The notes: generated by a model from the sequence alone, not told the origin. Positions 7,689 through 16,337 are shown, counted from the first letter of the stretch. The stretch is DNA of 64,000 bases from JAMLJG01 sp035327585 (GCA_035327585.1 DAOLDD010000016.1:1-64000); one strand, 5' to 3'. A program made the numbers and translations.

Positions 7689-9281
7689 ATGAGCGCGCTG
7701 GAGGTGCTGGCTTTCCCCATAATTTTCCTGGGTGTCGCGGTTGCCCGCGCCGGGCCCCGGCTGTGCGTTCACGGCGGGCGGTTGTCGCTGCTGGTGCATG
7801 ACTCCTGGTTTCACCTGCTCCTCGCCGATGCGATGCGGGCATCGGGCCACCGGGTGCCCCGGCGGATACCGGGGTTCCTGCTTTCCACCCACGTCGCCTA
7901 TCCCCCGTTGCTGCACTATCTGCTGTCGTTTGCCGGACGGCGCGCGCGCGAGCGATTGGAACCCTGGCTGGGCGGCATCTGTGACGGGTTGACCGCGGTG
8001 GTCATTTACGCGGTGGCGGCCCACGGACTGCCAGGCGGCACGCCCGCGTGGGGCTGGGGCGCAACCCTGCTGTATACCGTCACGCCGGGCATGCTGGGCG
8101 TCGGGTGGGGGCCGCGCGCGCTCCACGGTACCCCCCGCGTGTTCGGGCAACTGCTGTTCGCGGGTTCGTCCTGTTGTTTCCTGCTCCACCGGGGGACGGG
8201 CAACATCCTTTGGATGGGGACTGCGATCCTGATCGGCAGCCTCATTGTCGTCGCGAGTCGTTTCACGGCGCAGGTCTTCGTGTTGGGCGCCCTGCTGCTC
8301 GCGGTAATTCTTCACGCGTGGAGCCCGCTGGTTTGGGCGGGCGCCAGCCTCGCCCTGTCTTTCGTTTGGTTCGGCGGCTACGCCCGGCAACTGGTCAAGG
8401 GCCACCTGCGCAGCCTCTGGATGCAGGCGGCATCCTTCCGCCGGGGCCGGTTTGACGACCCGGAAATCCAGCAGCGAAACCAATGGCGCGACCTTTTCGG
8501 GCTGCCCTGGTTCCTGCTGTTTGACCGGAATCGGGCGAGAAAAATTCTTCTACAGCGCAACACGTTTCTCCTGGCGCTCATCCAAATGCCCCTGCTGCCG
8601 GCCTATCTGCTCCTGCGCCCGTCCGCGCCATCGCCACCCTGGCTCCAGCCGCTTGAAGCTTTCCTGCTGGCGGGCGCCATCCTGTTCCTGCTCACATCGC
8701 TTCGCCCATTCCTGTTCCTCGGCGAAGCGGAGCGCTACCTGGAGCATGTCGTGCCGCTGGCCTGCGTGGCCCTCGGCGCGTTCGCCCGCGCACAACCCGG
8801 CGGCTGGACGCATCCCGGGATGTTGGCTCTGGCGGCCTTTTCCACCGCCGTATACATCGCGCTGGGCGTCGATTTCATCCGGCGTGCGCGCGCGAGCACC
8901 CCGCGTGAATCGACCGCGCGCGAGGTGCTCGACTGGATCACCCGCCATGCGCCCGAAGGCCGGTTCGCGGTCCTGCCGCGTTCGAACATGAACCTGCTGA
9001 TCCCCTACTTTACCTCAGGCCAGACGCTCTTTGGCCAGTGGGCCAGGGGGGCCGATCCGGACATCCTCGCGCTGCGCGACCCCGCGTCGCCCGCCTTCGC
9101 ACGCTGCCGCGACGCCCTCTTCGCGCGCTTTGATACCCACTTTGTTCTCACCACCCAACGCGCGCGGAACAGCCCGGGCATAGCTGAGCTGTTCGCGGCG
9201 TATCCGGTCGTCTGGGAAAACCAGCTCTACGCGATGCTCGCGGCGCGCCCGGTTGGCGCCGCGACAAAAATCGCCCGCTGA
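7689..9281 (+). CDS. multi-pass membrane protein, GT-C-like, unknown function
   Basis: I do not recognise a named family. The 530-aa protein has about ten hydrophobic segments. The N-terminal third contains VHDSWFHLLLADAMR and THVAYPPLLHYLLS. A conserved Asp near the first loop, followed by a Y-P-P-L-L motif, recalls GT-C glycosyltransferases that use polyprenyl-phosphate sugars. The C-terminal 120 residues are soluble (TAREVLDWITRHAPEGRFAVLPRSN...), as in GT-C proteins with a periplasmic domain. It is divergent from gspE and its 3' end overlaps the next minus-strand gene by 55 bp. A glycosyltransferase role is inference. Confidence 0.7.
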   Translation: MSALEVLAFPIIFLGVAVARAGPRLCVHGGRLSLLVHDSWFHLLLADAMRASGHRVPRRIPGFLLSTHVAYPPLLHYLLSFAGRRARERLEPWLGGICDGLTAVVIYAVAAHGLPGGTPAWGWGATLLYTVTPGMLGVGWGPRALHGTPRVFGQLLFAGSSCCFLLHRGTGNILWMGTAILIGSLIVVASRFTAQVFVLGALLLAVILHAWSPLVWAGASLALSFVWFGGYARQLVKGHLRSLWMQAASFRRGRFDDPEIQQRNQWRDLFGLPWFLLFDRNRARKILLQRNTFLLALIQMPLLPAYLLLRPSAPSPPWLQPLEAFLLAGAILFLLTSLRPFLFLGEAERYLEHVVPLACVALGAFARAQPGGWTHPGMLALAAFSTAVYIALGVDFIRRARASTPRESTAREVLDWITRHAPEGRFAVLPRSNMNLLIPYFTSGQTLFGQWARGADPDILALRDPASPAFARCRDALFARFDTHFVLTTQRARNSPGIAELFAAYPVVWENQLYAMLAARPVGAATKIAR

Positions 9282-9904
9282 TTGAAATACGAGAGAAAGC
9301 GGTCGCGGGTAATCAGGACGGGTTGCGCGCACTGCGCCGGGTCGACCAGTGGATCGGTGATCGCGACCGATTCCGTCGCGCCGTTAAACCCGTAACCATG
9401 CACGACGACCTGGTGGTTTTGCCGATTCGCGCCAAAGCCCGGCTTCACGCTCGCGATCAGCGGCGCCCCCGCATCCAAAACCTGCCGCACCGAAAACCAT
9501 GCGCGCACCTCGCCCGGCGCATCCGGTTCCCGGTCCGTCTGGTTTCGCACAGCCGCCACCTGCTCCAGGGTGTACCCCTCGTGCCGCGCGAGCCAGCCCG
9601 GATCGCGACCCGGCGCGCGCCAGTTGCGCCGCCAGGCAAGCAGCCCGCTCGCGGAAAACAAACGAACCTGCGCGACATGACGCCAGTGTCCGTTTTCATC
9701 GCGCCCGCCCGCTCGCAACAGCGCACCGCGGATGAAATCCAGCGCGAGCGGACGATTCGTGCTGGCCAGCACCATGGCGACCGCGGCAATCGCGCAACTG
9801 GTCCTGCGCTCGTGCTCGGGCAAGGGATGCCGGGGATCGAGTTGCCAGATCGGATCAATCGGCAGCACATGCATTCCAGGCATTGACTGCAACAAGTCAG
9901 CCAT
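9227..9904 (-). CDS. C39-like papain-fold peptidase
   Basis: The 225-aa protein has the order of a C39-type cysteine peptidase: TSCAIAAVAMVLAS with a candidate catalytic Cys near residue 36, and NHQVVVHGYGFNG with the His near 165, followed by AITDPLVD with an Asp. No signal peptide or ABC-transporter domain is visible, so it is a stand-alone protein (C39_2-like) and not a bacteriocin exporter. The substrate is unknown. The last 55 bp overlap the convergent membrane-protein gene, which constrains both C-termini. Confidence 0.65.
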   Translation of the reverse strand: MADLLQSMPGMHVLPIDPIWQLDPRHPLPEHERRTSCAIAAVAMVLASTNRPLALDFIRGALLRAGGRDENGHWRHVAQVRLFSASGLLAWRRNWRAPGRDPGWLARHEGYTLEQVAAVRNQTDREPDAPGEVRAWFSVRQVLDAGAPLIASVKPGFGANRQNHQVVVHGYGFNGATESVAITDPLVDPAQCAQPVLITRDRFLSYFNQRAIFVAAPTGRAASIA

Positions 9905-10019
9905 GCCCCAAAGCTAACGCAAACCCGCCCGCGAGCTCAACGGAAAGTCGGCGACGCGATTCTGCTTTGCCCGCGCGCGCGGCGCGTTACGCTTCCACCC
10001 AATACCCCACGAGGAACAC

Positions 10020-10418
10020 ATGAACAGCGTTCACCACATCGCCTTCAACTGCCGCGACCGGGCGGCCCAGGAAGCCTTCTACACCCGCCACTTCGGGTTC
10101 CAGCGCGCACGCGTCTTCAACGCGGACACCCCGGACGAGTTCGTGATGCTGCGCCTCGGCGCCACCTGCCTCGAACTGTTCCAGGCGAAACCGGACGCCG
10201 CCGCGCACCGAGGCAGCGAACAGGCCGTCGGCTTCAAACATCTCCCCTTCGAGGTCCCCGACATTGAGGCCGCCGTCCGCGGCCTCACCGCCGACGGCAT
10301 CCACGTCGACAAGATCATCGATTGCGGCGCCCTGCTGCCCGGCCTGAAGGTTTGCTTCTTCAATGACCCCGAGGGCAACCGCCTCGAATTGATGCAGGGC
10401 TGGCGGGATCAATCATAA
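10020..10418 (+). CDS. glyoxalase/bleomycin-resistance (VOC) superfamily protein
   Basis: This 132-aa protein has the two beta-alpha-beta-beta-beta modules of the vicinal oxygen chelate fold: VHHIAFNCRDRAAQEAFYTRHFGFQ at the N-terminus and KHLPFEVPDIEAAV...FFNDPEGNRLELMQ at the C-terminus. His 5 or 6 and the final Glu are plausible metal ligands. Members include glyoxalase I, methylmalonyl-CoA epimerase and dioxygenases, and the reaction cannot be assigned here. GAGG lies 6 nt before the ATG. Confidence 0.85.
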   Translation: MNSVHHIAFNCRDRAAQEAFYTRHFGFQRARVFNADTPDEFVMLRLGATCLELFQAKPDAAAHRGSEQAVGFKHLPFEVPDIEAAVRGLTADGIHVDKIIDCGALLPGLKVCFFNDPEGNRLELMQGWRDQS

Positions 10419-10441
10419 ATAAGCACGCGGTCCGAAAGAAC

Positions 10442-10549
10442 CCGGAGAAAGCCCGCCGCCACGGCATGTTTGCGTCCGACCCCGCCGGCGGCAGGGGGCT
10501 CCTATACCAAACGGCGCTTGCGATTCGCGACTGGCGGGCTGTTCTCCGG
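10442..10549. repeat. inverted repeat of about 108 bp between convergent genes
   Basis: The 16-bp arm at 10442-10457 pairs with 10533-10549 apart from a single extra base. A smaller CGCCGGCG stem lies inside. It sits between two converging genes and could act as a two-way terminator or be a non-autonomous mobile element. Nothing else is visible in this gap. Confidence 0.5.
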
Positions 10550-10567
10550 TGAATCTTTGAGCGGCAA

Positions 10568-11101
10568 TCAGCTCTGGCCGGGCTTCGCCGAACGGGTGTC
10601 GACGACGCCGTGGCCGGATTCCGCCCAGCCATCGAGGCCCTGCGGATATTTGACCACGTTTTCGTAACCGAGCCCGATCAGGCGCGCCGCGAGCGTGTCG
10701 CTGGCGGGGCACTTTTCGTTGCTGCAGTAGGTTACGATGGACGCGGCCTTGTCCGGCAACGCGGCGACGATCTGCTCGTCGGTCGACTCGGCGCTCATGG
10801 AAATCGCGCCCGGCAGGCGGCGTCCGTCATCCCACTTCGCCGTGCGCGCGTCGATCAGGGTAAACGCCGCGCCGCTTTGGATCTTCTGGTTCAGCGCCGC
10901 GGTGTCGATCTTGCCGACCTTCACCTTGTCGATCTTGGCCTCGGTCCCGCAGGCCGCCTTGTCGACCGCGCAGGCGGCTTTTCCGGCTTTGTCCGCCTTG
11001 TCGGCCTTCGCGCCCGACCAACCGCAGGCCGCACCGCCGCCCGCATACGCCGCGGCCGCCAGCCCGGCGGCCACCACACCAACCCATACGAATTTCGTCA
11101 T
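10568..11101 (-). CDS. exported rhodanese-like sulfurtransferase
   Basis: The start at 11101 is fixed by a perfect AGGAGG six bases upstream (177 aa). A signal peptide (TKFVWVGVVAAGLAAAAYAGG) is followed by a low-complexity linker with KADKADKAGKAACAVDKAACG. This linker holds several Cys residues and may bind metal or form disulfides. The rhodanese domain spans about residues 70-170 (FTLIDARTAKWDDGRRLPGAI...) with the active-site loop YCSNEKCPAS. Family members move sulfane sulfur. The envelope location and Cys-rich linker are unusual. Confidence 0.85.
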   Translation of the reverse strand: MTKFVWVGVVAAGLAAAAYAGGGAACGWSGAKADKADKAGKAACAVDKAACGTEAKIDKVKVGKIDTAALNQKIQSGAAFTLIDARTAKWDDGRRLPGAISMSAESTDEQIVAALPDKAASIVTYCSNEKCPASDTLAARLIGLGYENVVKYPQGLDGWAESGHGVVDTRSAKPGQS

Positions 11102-11192
11102 GGCAACTCCTCCTGTTTGCTTTTCCTTCCGTCGCCCCAGGCACGGGGAACTTACGGACAATCGTATACGACCCACGCAGGCGGCCGGGCGT

Positions 11193-11957
11193 TCAAAATT
11201 TCGCACGCGCAAAGAACGATTCCATGTCGGTGAACCCGTACAGGCTCATGTGATCGAAAGAAAGAACAAGGGCATCCAGCCTTTCTCGAAACGTTTCCTG
11301 CCACGATGCGGGCGGCGCACCCAGCGCCTGACCGCGCTCCGCATTCGCGAAGTAGCCCAGCGTAATATGCGGGACAAAGCACGCGGGCGGCTGAATGCCG
11401 AACGCGGCGGACAACTGTCCACAAAGCAGGCGCCGCGCCGAAGCAAACGCATCGAGGCGCGCGGCGGCATCCGGGTCCGCGGCCTTAAGACAGGCGACGA
11501 TCGAGATGCCGGACCAGTTTGCCAGGCGGTCAAACGCGAGGCGAATGCCCCAATCCCTTTTGCGCACCAGGGTCGATTCATTCATCAACTGCGCGAATGG
11601 ATTGTCAGCGCAGACCGACTCCGGCAACTCGCGCAGAAAGCGGCGCAAGGCGTCGCGATAATGCTCCGCCACCCCCTCCACGTTGTCGGCATTGCCCCCG
11701 TCACACGCCGTCACATGGTACGACCGCGGCGCGAGAGGAAAGAAGAGATGCCGCACGGCCAGCGATTCCAAATCGATCCGCTGCAGTGCCTCCCGCACGC
11801 CGCGGTAAAAGGCGAGATCGCCATCGGCCACCAAACAGGCCAGCGCCCCCCGTACCGCGAGCGAGTCGCCCGGGTTGTCGAACAGCAATGAGAACCCGCG
11901 GAACTCCGCCCAACGCGGGGTCAGGTCGGCCAGTTTGTTGTTGGTGATCAACGCCAT
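11193..11957 (-). CDS. 2H-phosphoesterase superfamily protein (LigT-like)
   Basis: Two H-x-T motifs, SYHVTAC and PHITLGY, are spaced about 120 residues apart. This is the signature of the 2H phosphoesterases, whose best-known members open or form 2',3'-cyclic phosphates on RNA ends. The 254-aa length resembles the DUF1868-type branch. A GTG at 11978 would add seven residues. It lies just downstream of the RtcR-like regulator on the same strand, which suggests co-transcription and a shared role in RNA-end chemistry. The exact substrate is inference. Confidence 0.75.
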   Translation of the reverse strand: MALITNNKLADLTPRWAEFRGFSLLFDNPGDSLAVRGALACLVADGDLAFYRGVREALQRIDLESLAVRHLFFPLAPRSYHVTACDGGNADNVEGVAEHYRDALRRFLRELPESVCADNPFAQLMNESTLVRKRDWGIRLAFDRLANWSGISIVACLKAADPDAAARLDAFASARRLLCGQLSAAFGIQPPACFVPHITLGYFANAERGQALGAPPASWQETFRERLDALVLSFDHMSLYGFTDMESFFARAKF

Positions 11958-11991
11958 TGCAGAGAACGTTTTGCCCACACGGCCCGGCGCG

Positions 11992-13455
11992 TCAGCGGGG
12001 ACGCAGATGGGCGTGGACGGCTTGCGGCGAGATGCCGAGCAGGCGCGCGGCTTGTGATTTGTTTCCCCCGGACTGATCGACTGCGCGGTCGATCAGCGTT
12101 CGGCGGAGATCGGCCAGATACTCCTCAAGCGCAAAGCCGGCGCTGATGTCGGGCAGGCGCGCCGGCTCGATACGCGCCGCGGGCGGCGGATCAATGAGCA
12201 GGTCGGCGGCCTCCAAGACGGGCTTGTCGGACAGCAGGACGGAGCGCCCGATGACGTGCGCGAGTTCGCGGATGTTGCCGGGCCAGGTATGCTGCTCAAG
12301 TCGCTTCACGGCGGTGGCGTCGATCCGGCGCGGCGCGGGGAGCGACCGGTTGAGCTGGGTCAATTGGTACAACGCAAGCGCCTTGATGTCGCCGCCGCGC
12401 GCGCGCAGGGGCGGCAGCGCAAGTTGCGCGTAGCACAGGCGGAAATAGAGGTCCTCGCGGAAGGATTTGTCCACGACGGCGGCGCGCAGGTCGCGATGCG
12501 TCGCCGCGAGGACGCGCACATTGACCGCCGTGCCGCGCACCGCGCCGAGCGGCTCGACGACGCCGTCCTCCAGCACGCGCAGCAGCTTCGCCTGCAAGGG
12601 CAGCGGCAACTCGCCCACTTCGTCAAGGAACAGGGTCCCGCCGTCGGCGAGTACGAACTTGCCCGGCTGGTCGGTCGCCGCGCCGGTGAACGATCCCTTG
12701 CGGTGGCCGAAAAGCAGGCTCTCGGCGAGCGTCTCCGGCAGCGCGGCGCAGTTCACCGCGACGAACGGGGCGCGGGCGCGCCCGCTCAACTCGTGGATCA
12801 GCGCGGCGAGCAGGCCCTTGCCCGTACCCGTCTCGCCCTGGATTAACAGGGGCACGGGATGCGGCGCGAGGCGGGCGGCCATTTCCAATACGGCGCGAAA
12901 CGCGGGGTCCTCGCCGCGCAGTCCCAGCTGGCGGCACGCGGTCGCGAGATCCGGCGCCTGCGCACGCGGGGCATCCACCGGCCAGCTCAGCGCGGCCTCC
13001 TTTACCATGGCGCGGGACGCGGGTCCCGGTCGCGCATCTTCGATCGACGCCGCGATGCCACCCTGCGCAAGTCGCACCGCCACCCAGCGCGCGGCGGGTG
13101 TACCGGCGGCAACCTGCGACCACGCGTCGCGCACGGCATCGGGACCGGCGTTCATACAAACGGTGACGGCTTCGCCCGCGCCAATCTGCGCCAGCACGTC
13201 GGCCAGCCGCGCAGGCAGCGCATCGGCCGCCAGCGGCACCGACGCCCACTCCACGTCGAGCGCGGGGTGCCGGCGGCACAATTCGGATGCCAGCGCGGCG
13301 GCGGCATCGGCGGTGGCGGTGGTGACAAGGAGAACGAGCCGCGTGGTGGGGATCGCCGCGAGCAGCGAGAGTGTGGGCCCCAGGCAAGCGGCCTCATCCG
13401 CCCGGCCCGGAAGCAGCGGGTCCCACTCATCCACACAGGTCAACAGGGTGGCCAT
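11992..13455 (-). CDS. RtcR-like sigma-54 activator with CARF-like N-terminal domain
   Basis: The 487-aa protein has an AAA+ sigma-54 interaction domain: Walker A GETGTGKG near residue 207, the sigma-54 contact loop GSFTGA (the common form is GAFTGA), Walker B LFLDEVGELP, and the arginine-finger region. A C-terminal Fis-type HTH (NKSQAARLLGISPQAVHAHL) follows. The first 150 residues match the fold order of the RtcR/CARF domain: a strand with GPTLSLL, LVLLVTT, a helix with ALASELCRRHP, and the ligand-loop position VTVCMNAGPDAV. CARF domains sense cyclic or linear RNA-derived nucleotides. No rtcA or rtcB is nearby. I chose the ATG at 13455. Confidence 0.8.
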   Translation of the reverse strand: MATLLTCVDEWDPLLPGRADEAACLGPTLSLLAAIPTTRLVLLVTTATADAAAALASELCRRHPALDVEWASVPLAADALPARLADVLAQIGAGEAVTVCMNAGPDAVRDAWSQVAAGTPAARWVAVRLAQGGIAASIEDARPGPASRAMVKEAALSWPVDAPRAQAPDLATACRQLGLRGEDPAFRAVLEMAARLAPHPVPLLIQGETGTGKGLLAALIHELSGRARAPFVAVNCAALPETLAESLLFGHRKGSFTGAATDQPGKFVLADGGTLFLDEVGELPLPLQAKLLRVLEDGVVEPLGAVRGTAVNVRVLAATHRDLRAAVVDKSFREDLYFRLCYAQLALPPLRARGGDIKALALYQLTQLNRSLPAPRRIDATAVKRLEQHTWPGNIRELAHVIGRSVLLSDKPVLEAADLLIDPPPAARIEPARLPDISAGFALEEYLADLRRTLIDRAVDQSGGNKSQAARLLGISPQAVHAHLRPR

Positions 13456-13537
13456 GCGGCGACCATAATGGAGGCAACGCGCCCGCGCTGTCGAGTCCGG
13501 GTATGCGGCCTCCCCATCATCCGCCATCCTCCTCGTC

Positions 13538-13600
13538 CACGTTCCCGTTCACGTTCACGAGTTTCCCGAGCGTGAACGTGAACGTGTACGTGAATGGAAC
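13538..13600. repeat. GTGAACGTGAACG-type inverted repeat, copy 1
   Basis: CCGTTCACGTTCACG (left) and CGTGAACGTGAACG (right) flank a centre with GTTTCCCGAG. It lies between the divergent regulator and HMG-CoA reductase genes. Related sequence occurs at 25019-25044 and 26823-26879. Confidence 0.7.
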
Positions 13601-13653
13601 AGGGAAAAACTATCGCCTTGCGGGGAACGGGCGGGCGGTGGAACATCCGGCCC

Positions 13654-14697
13654 ATGACAAAGGAAGCTGCGTTTGCCGCCGTCCCGATGCGCTGGGTCGG
13701 ACCGATTGCCTTGGCGGGTCCCGAGGTCTCGGGCGAGATCGAGGTGCCGCTGGCGACCTACGAATCGCCGCTGTGGCCATCCGTGGCGCGCGGCGCCCGC
13801 GTGACGCGCGAGATCGGCGGCCTCTCCGTCGTGGTGGTTTCCGACGCGATGACGCGCTCCATCGCGGTCGAGGCGGAAACCGCCGCCGCCGCCGCGGAAC
13901 TCGCGCACGCGCTGCCGGGACGCCGCGAAGAGATGCAGGCGGTCACGGCGACAACGAGCCGCTTCGCCCGCATGCAGGACATCCATACGCAGGTCGTCGG
14001 GCGCCTGCTTTACATCCGGTTCGCCTTCGCGACGGGCGATGCGTCGGGCCACAACATGGCGACGAAGGCGGCGGACGCGCTGATGGGCTGGTTGCTCGGC
14101 GCATTTCCAACCCTTCGCTACATTTCGATTTCCGGCAATTTCTGCACCGATAAAAAAGTGTCGGCGGTGAATGGAATTCTCGGGCGCGGCAAGTATGTTG
14201 TCGCCGAGGCGACGATTCCCGCCGCCATCTGCGAGCGGCTGCTGAAGACGACCGCGGCGCGGGTGGCGGATCTGAACCTCAAGAAGAATTGGATCGGCAC
14301 ATCGCTCGCGGGCGGGGTGCGGGCGGCGAACGCGCATTTCGCGAACATGCTGCTCGCGTTCTACCTGGCCACCGGGCAGGACGCCGCGAATATTGTCGAG
14401 GGATCACAGGGCTTCGTGCACGCGGAAGCGACGCCGGAGGGCGCGCTGTATTTCTCGTGCACGCTGCCGAACCTGATCGTCGGCACGGTCGGCAATGGAA
14501 AGGGACTGGATTTCGTGCAACACAACCTGGCGGCGATGGGGTGCGCGGAAACGCGCGAACCGGGCGCGAACGCGCGGCGGCTCGCGGCGCTCTGCGCGGC
14601 GGCGGTCTGGTGCGGCGAGTTGTCCCTCCTCGCGGCGCAGACGAATCCCGGCGAGTTGATGCGCGCGCACGTCGCGCTGGAACGGCGCGCTTCATAA
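13654..14697 (+). CDS. HMG-CoA reductase, class I-like
   Basis: It reduces HMG-CoA to mevalonate with NAD(P)H. All four catalytic positions of class I enzymes are visible: Glu37 (ATYESPL), Lys167 (GNFCTDKK), Asp243 (ATGQDAANIV) and the C-terminal His339 (MRAHVALERR). The cofactor motif reads GDASGHNM where animals have DAMGMN. The start at 13654 (MTKEAAFAAV, 347 aa) removes 20 residues of repeat-derived sequence, and no clear SD is seen. It is the first gene of the plus-strand mevalonate cluster. Confidence 0.92.
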   Translation: MTKEAAFAAVPMRWVGPIALAGPEVSGEIEVPLATYESPLWPSVARGARVTREIGGLSVVVVSDAMTRSIAVEAETAAAAAELAHALPGRREEMQAVTATTSRFARMQDIHTQVVGRLLYIRFAFATGDASGHNMATKAADALMGWLLGAFPTLRYISISGNFCTDKKVSAVNGILGRGKYVVAEATIPAAICERLLKTTAARVADLNLKKNWIGTSLAGGVRAANAHFANMLLAFYLATGQDAANIVEGSQGFVHAEATPEGALYFSCTLPNLIVGTVGNGKGLDFVQHNLAAMGCAETREPGANARRLAALCAAAVWCGELSLLAAQTNPGELMRAHVALERRAS

Positions 14698-14702
14698 TTG
14701 AC

Positions 14703-14806
14703 CAGGAAAACCGCAGATGGACGCAGATTCACACAGATGGGGAATGCGCAGCAGCGAGGATTTCCCTCCAATCAGCGTGCATCTGCGTCCATCCGCGGTT
14801 TTCCTG
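14703..14806. repeat. CAGATGGACGCAGAT-type inverted repeat
   Basis: Arms of 26 bp at about 14704-14729 and 14781-14806 match at 25 positions and enclose about 51 bp. It fills the gap before the isomerase gene. Confidence 0.8.
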
Positions 14807-14820
14807 CGCGGGAGCTGCTT

Positions 14821-15876
14821 GTGAAGAAGGCAAACTCCACGTCGGACCGGACGAACCGGCGCAAGGTCGAGCACATCGAGATCATCAACGCGGATCACGA
14901 GGTGGACCGCCGCAAATTCTATTTTGACGAACTCCGCCTGCGTCACCGTGCCATGCCGGAAATCGACCTGGACGCGGTGGACACGTCCGTCGAATTCATG
15001 GGCAAGCGCCTCGCGTGCCCGCTCCTGATTTCGAGCATGACCGGGGGCGACCATACGATGGTGCGCCGGATCAATCGGAACCTGGCCGAGGCGGCGGAGC
15101 GCTGTCAGGTCGCGATGGGCGTCGGCTCGCAACGGGTCATGTTTTCGCACCCGAAGGCTCACGCCAGCTTCGCGCTGCGCGACGTCGCGCCGACGACGCT
15201 GCTTTTCGCGAATCTCGGCGCGGTGCAACTCAACAAAGGGTTCGCCCTTGAGCATTGCCGCGCTGCGGTGGAGGCGGTCGGCGCGGACGCGTTGTACCTG
15301 CATCTCAATCCGCTGCAGGAGGCGGTGCAGCCGGAGGGCGACACGCAGTTCGGCGGGCTGGCGAAAAAGATCGGCGCCGTGGCGCGCGAGCTGGGCGTGC
15401 CCGTCATCCTGAAGGAAGTCGGCGCGGGTATTTCGCGGGAGGACGCAAAACTCGTCCACTCGCATGGCCTCCAGTACATCGATGTCGCGGGCTCCGGCGG
15501 CACGTCATGGAGCCGGATCGAACACCACCGTCAGGCCGGCCCGCGCCGCAGCGATTTGGGAATCGTCTTCCAGGACTGGGGCCTTCCGACGCCGCGCGCG
15601 CTGTGGGAGCTGCGCGACCTGCGCCCGCGCGTCACGCTGATCGCATCGGGCGGGCTGCGCTCGGGCCTCGACATGGCGAAGGCGATCGTGCTCGGCGCTT
15701 CGCTCTGCGGACTCGCCGCGCCGTTTTTGAAACCGGCGCAGGAATCCGCAGACGCCGTGGTTACCGTCATCGAGCGCCTGCAGCGCGAATTGCGCACCGC
15801 CATGTTCCTGCTCGGCGTCGCCCGCATCCCCGCCCTGCTCGGCGCGGAACGCCTGCTGCTCGACCCGCCTGCGTGA
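14821..15876 (+). CDS. fni: type 2 isopentenyl-diphosphate delta-isomerase
   Basis: A FMN-dependent enzyme interconverting IPP and DMAPP. Diagnostic motifs are RRKVEHIEI near the N-terminus, SSMTGG, GSQRVMF, and the metal/catalytic HLNPLQEAVQPEGD. FMN/phosphate loops follow at GSGGTSW and ASGGLRSGLD. I start at the GTG at 14821 (VKKANSTS, 351 aa) with GGGAG six bases upstream, because the longer frame only adds the translated inverted repeat. It belongs to the mevalonate cluster and supplies the last step to both C5 units. Confidence 0.93.
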   Translation: MKKANSTSDRTNRRKVEHIEIINADHEVDRRKFYFDELRLRHRAMPEIDLDAVDTSVEFMGKRLACPLLISSMTGGDHTMVRRINRNLAEAAERCQVAMGVGSQRVMFSHPKAHASFALRDVAPTTLLFANLGAVQLNKGFALEHCRAAVEAVGADALYLHLNPLQEAVQPEGDTQFGGLAKKIGAVARELGVPVILKEVGAGISREDAKLVHSHGLQYIDVAGSGGTSWSRIEHHRQAGPRRSDLGIVFQDWGLPTPRALWELRDLRPRVTLIASGGLRSGLDMAKAIVLGASLCGLAAPFLKPAQESADAVVTVIERLQRELRTAMFLLGVARIPALLGAERLLLDPPA

Positions 15877-15889
15877 GGGATTCCACGTC

Positions 15890-16261
15890 ATGAACTCATC
15901 CGTGTGGATGATCGCGTTGGCCGTGCTGGCGGTATTCATCCTGCTCAAACAACTGGGGCAGGCACGGGCTGGCGTTGTCAAACAGCTGCGCGCCGAGGGC
16001 GGGCGCGTGATTGATGTGCGGACGGCTTCGGAATTCGCAGCCGGCCACCTGCCGGACGCCATCAATGTTCCCCTGGGTGAACTCTCCGAGCGGATCGCCT
16101 CGGTGGCGCCGGACAAAACGCAGCCCCTCCTGCTCCACTGCGCGAGCGGCGCACGCAGCGCGGCCGCGGCGAAAATCCTCAAGGACCTCGGCTACACCCG
16201 CGCCGTCAACGCCGGCTCCTACAGCCGCGCCCGCGCCCTGCTGAACGCACCCGACCGGTAG
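15890..16261 (+). CDS. membrane-anchored single-domain rhodanese
   Basis: A 123-aa protein with one N-terminal membrane helix (VWMIALAVLAVFILL) and a rhodanese domain (VIDVRTASEFAAGHLPDAINVPLGEL). The active-site loop is HCASGARS with the catalytic Cys. It lies 13 bp after the isomerase but has no known role in isoprenoid synthesis, so it is probably a passenger. Its TAG stop is formed by the first bases of a REP-like hairpin. Confidence 0.88.
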   Translation: MNSSVWMIALAVLAVFILLKQLGQARAGVVKQLRAEGGRVIDVRTASEFAAGHLPDAINVPLGELSERIASVAPDKTQPLLLHCASGARSAAAAKILKDLGYTRAVNAGSYSRARALLNAPDR

Positions 16262-16322
16262 GGCGAGGTGTCCCTGCCGAGCCGTGGGCAATATTTGGCT
16301 CGCCCGGAGAGCTCGCCCTACC
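16257..16322. repeat. RAYT-associated REP-like hairpin, copy 1
   Basis: GGTAGGGCGAG at the left end and CTCGCCCTACC at the right end are perfect arms, with inner GAGCC/GGCTC pairing around CAATATT. The left end supplies the TAG stop of the rhodanese gene. Confidence 0.85.
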
Positions 16323-16337
16323 AGAAAATGGATTCAG

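Noticed and set aside
5860..7842. Longer gspE starting at 7842
   Set aside because: The extra 88 codons are Arg/Pro-rich and unlike GspE, and they run into the divergent gene starting at 7689.
9227..9904. Bacteriocin-processing ABC transporter peptidase
   Set aside because: The protein has no membrane or ATPase domains and no double-glycine precursor gene is nearby.
14698..14820. N-terminal extension of the IPP isomerase
   Set aside because: The sequence is a near-perfect inverted repeat, and a GTG with a good SD at 14821 gives the normal family start.
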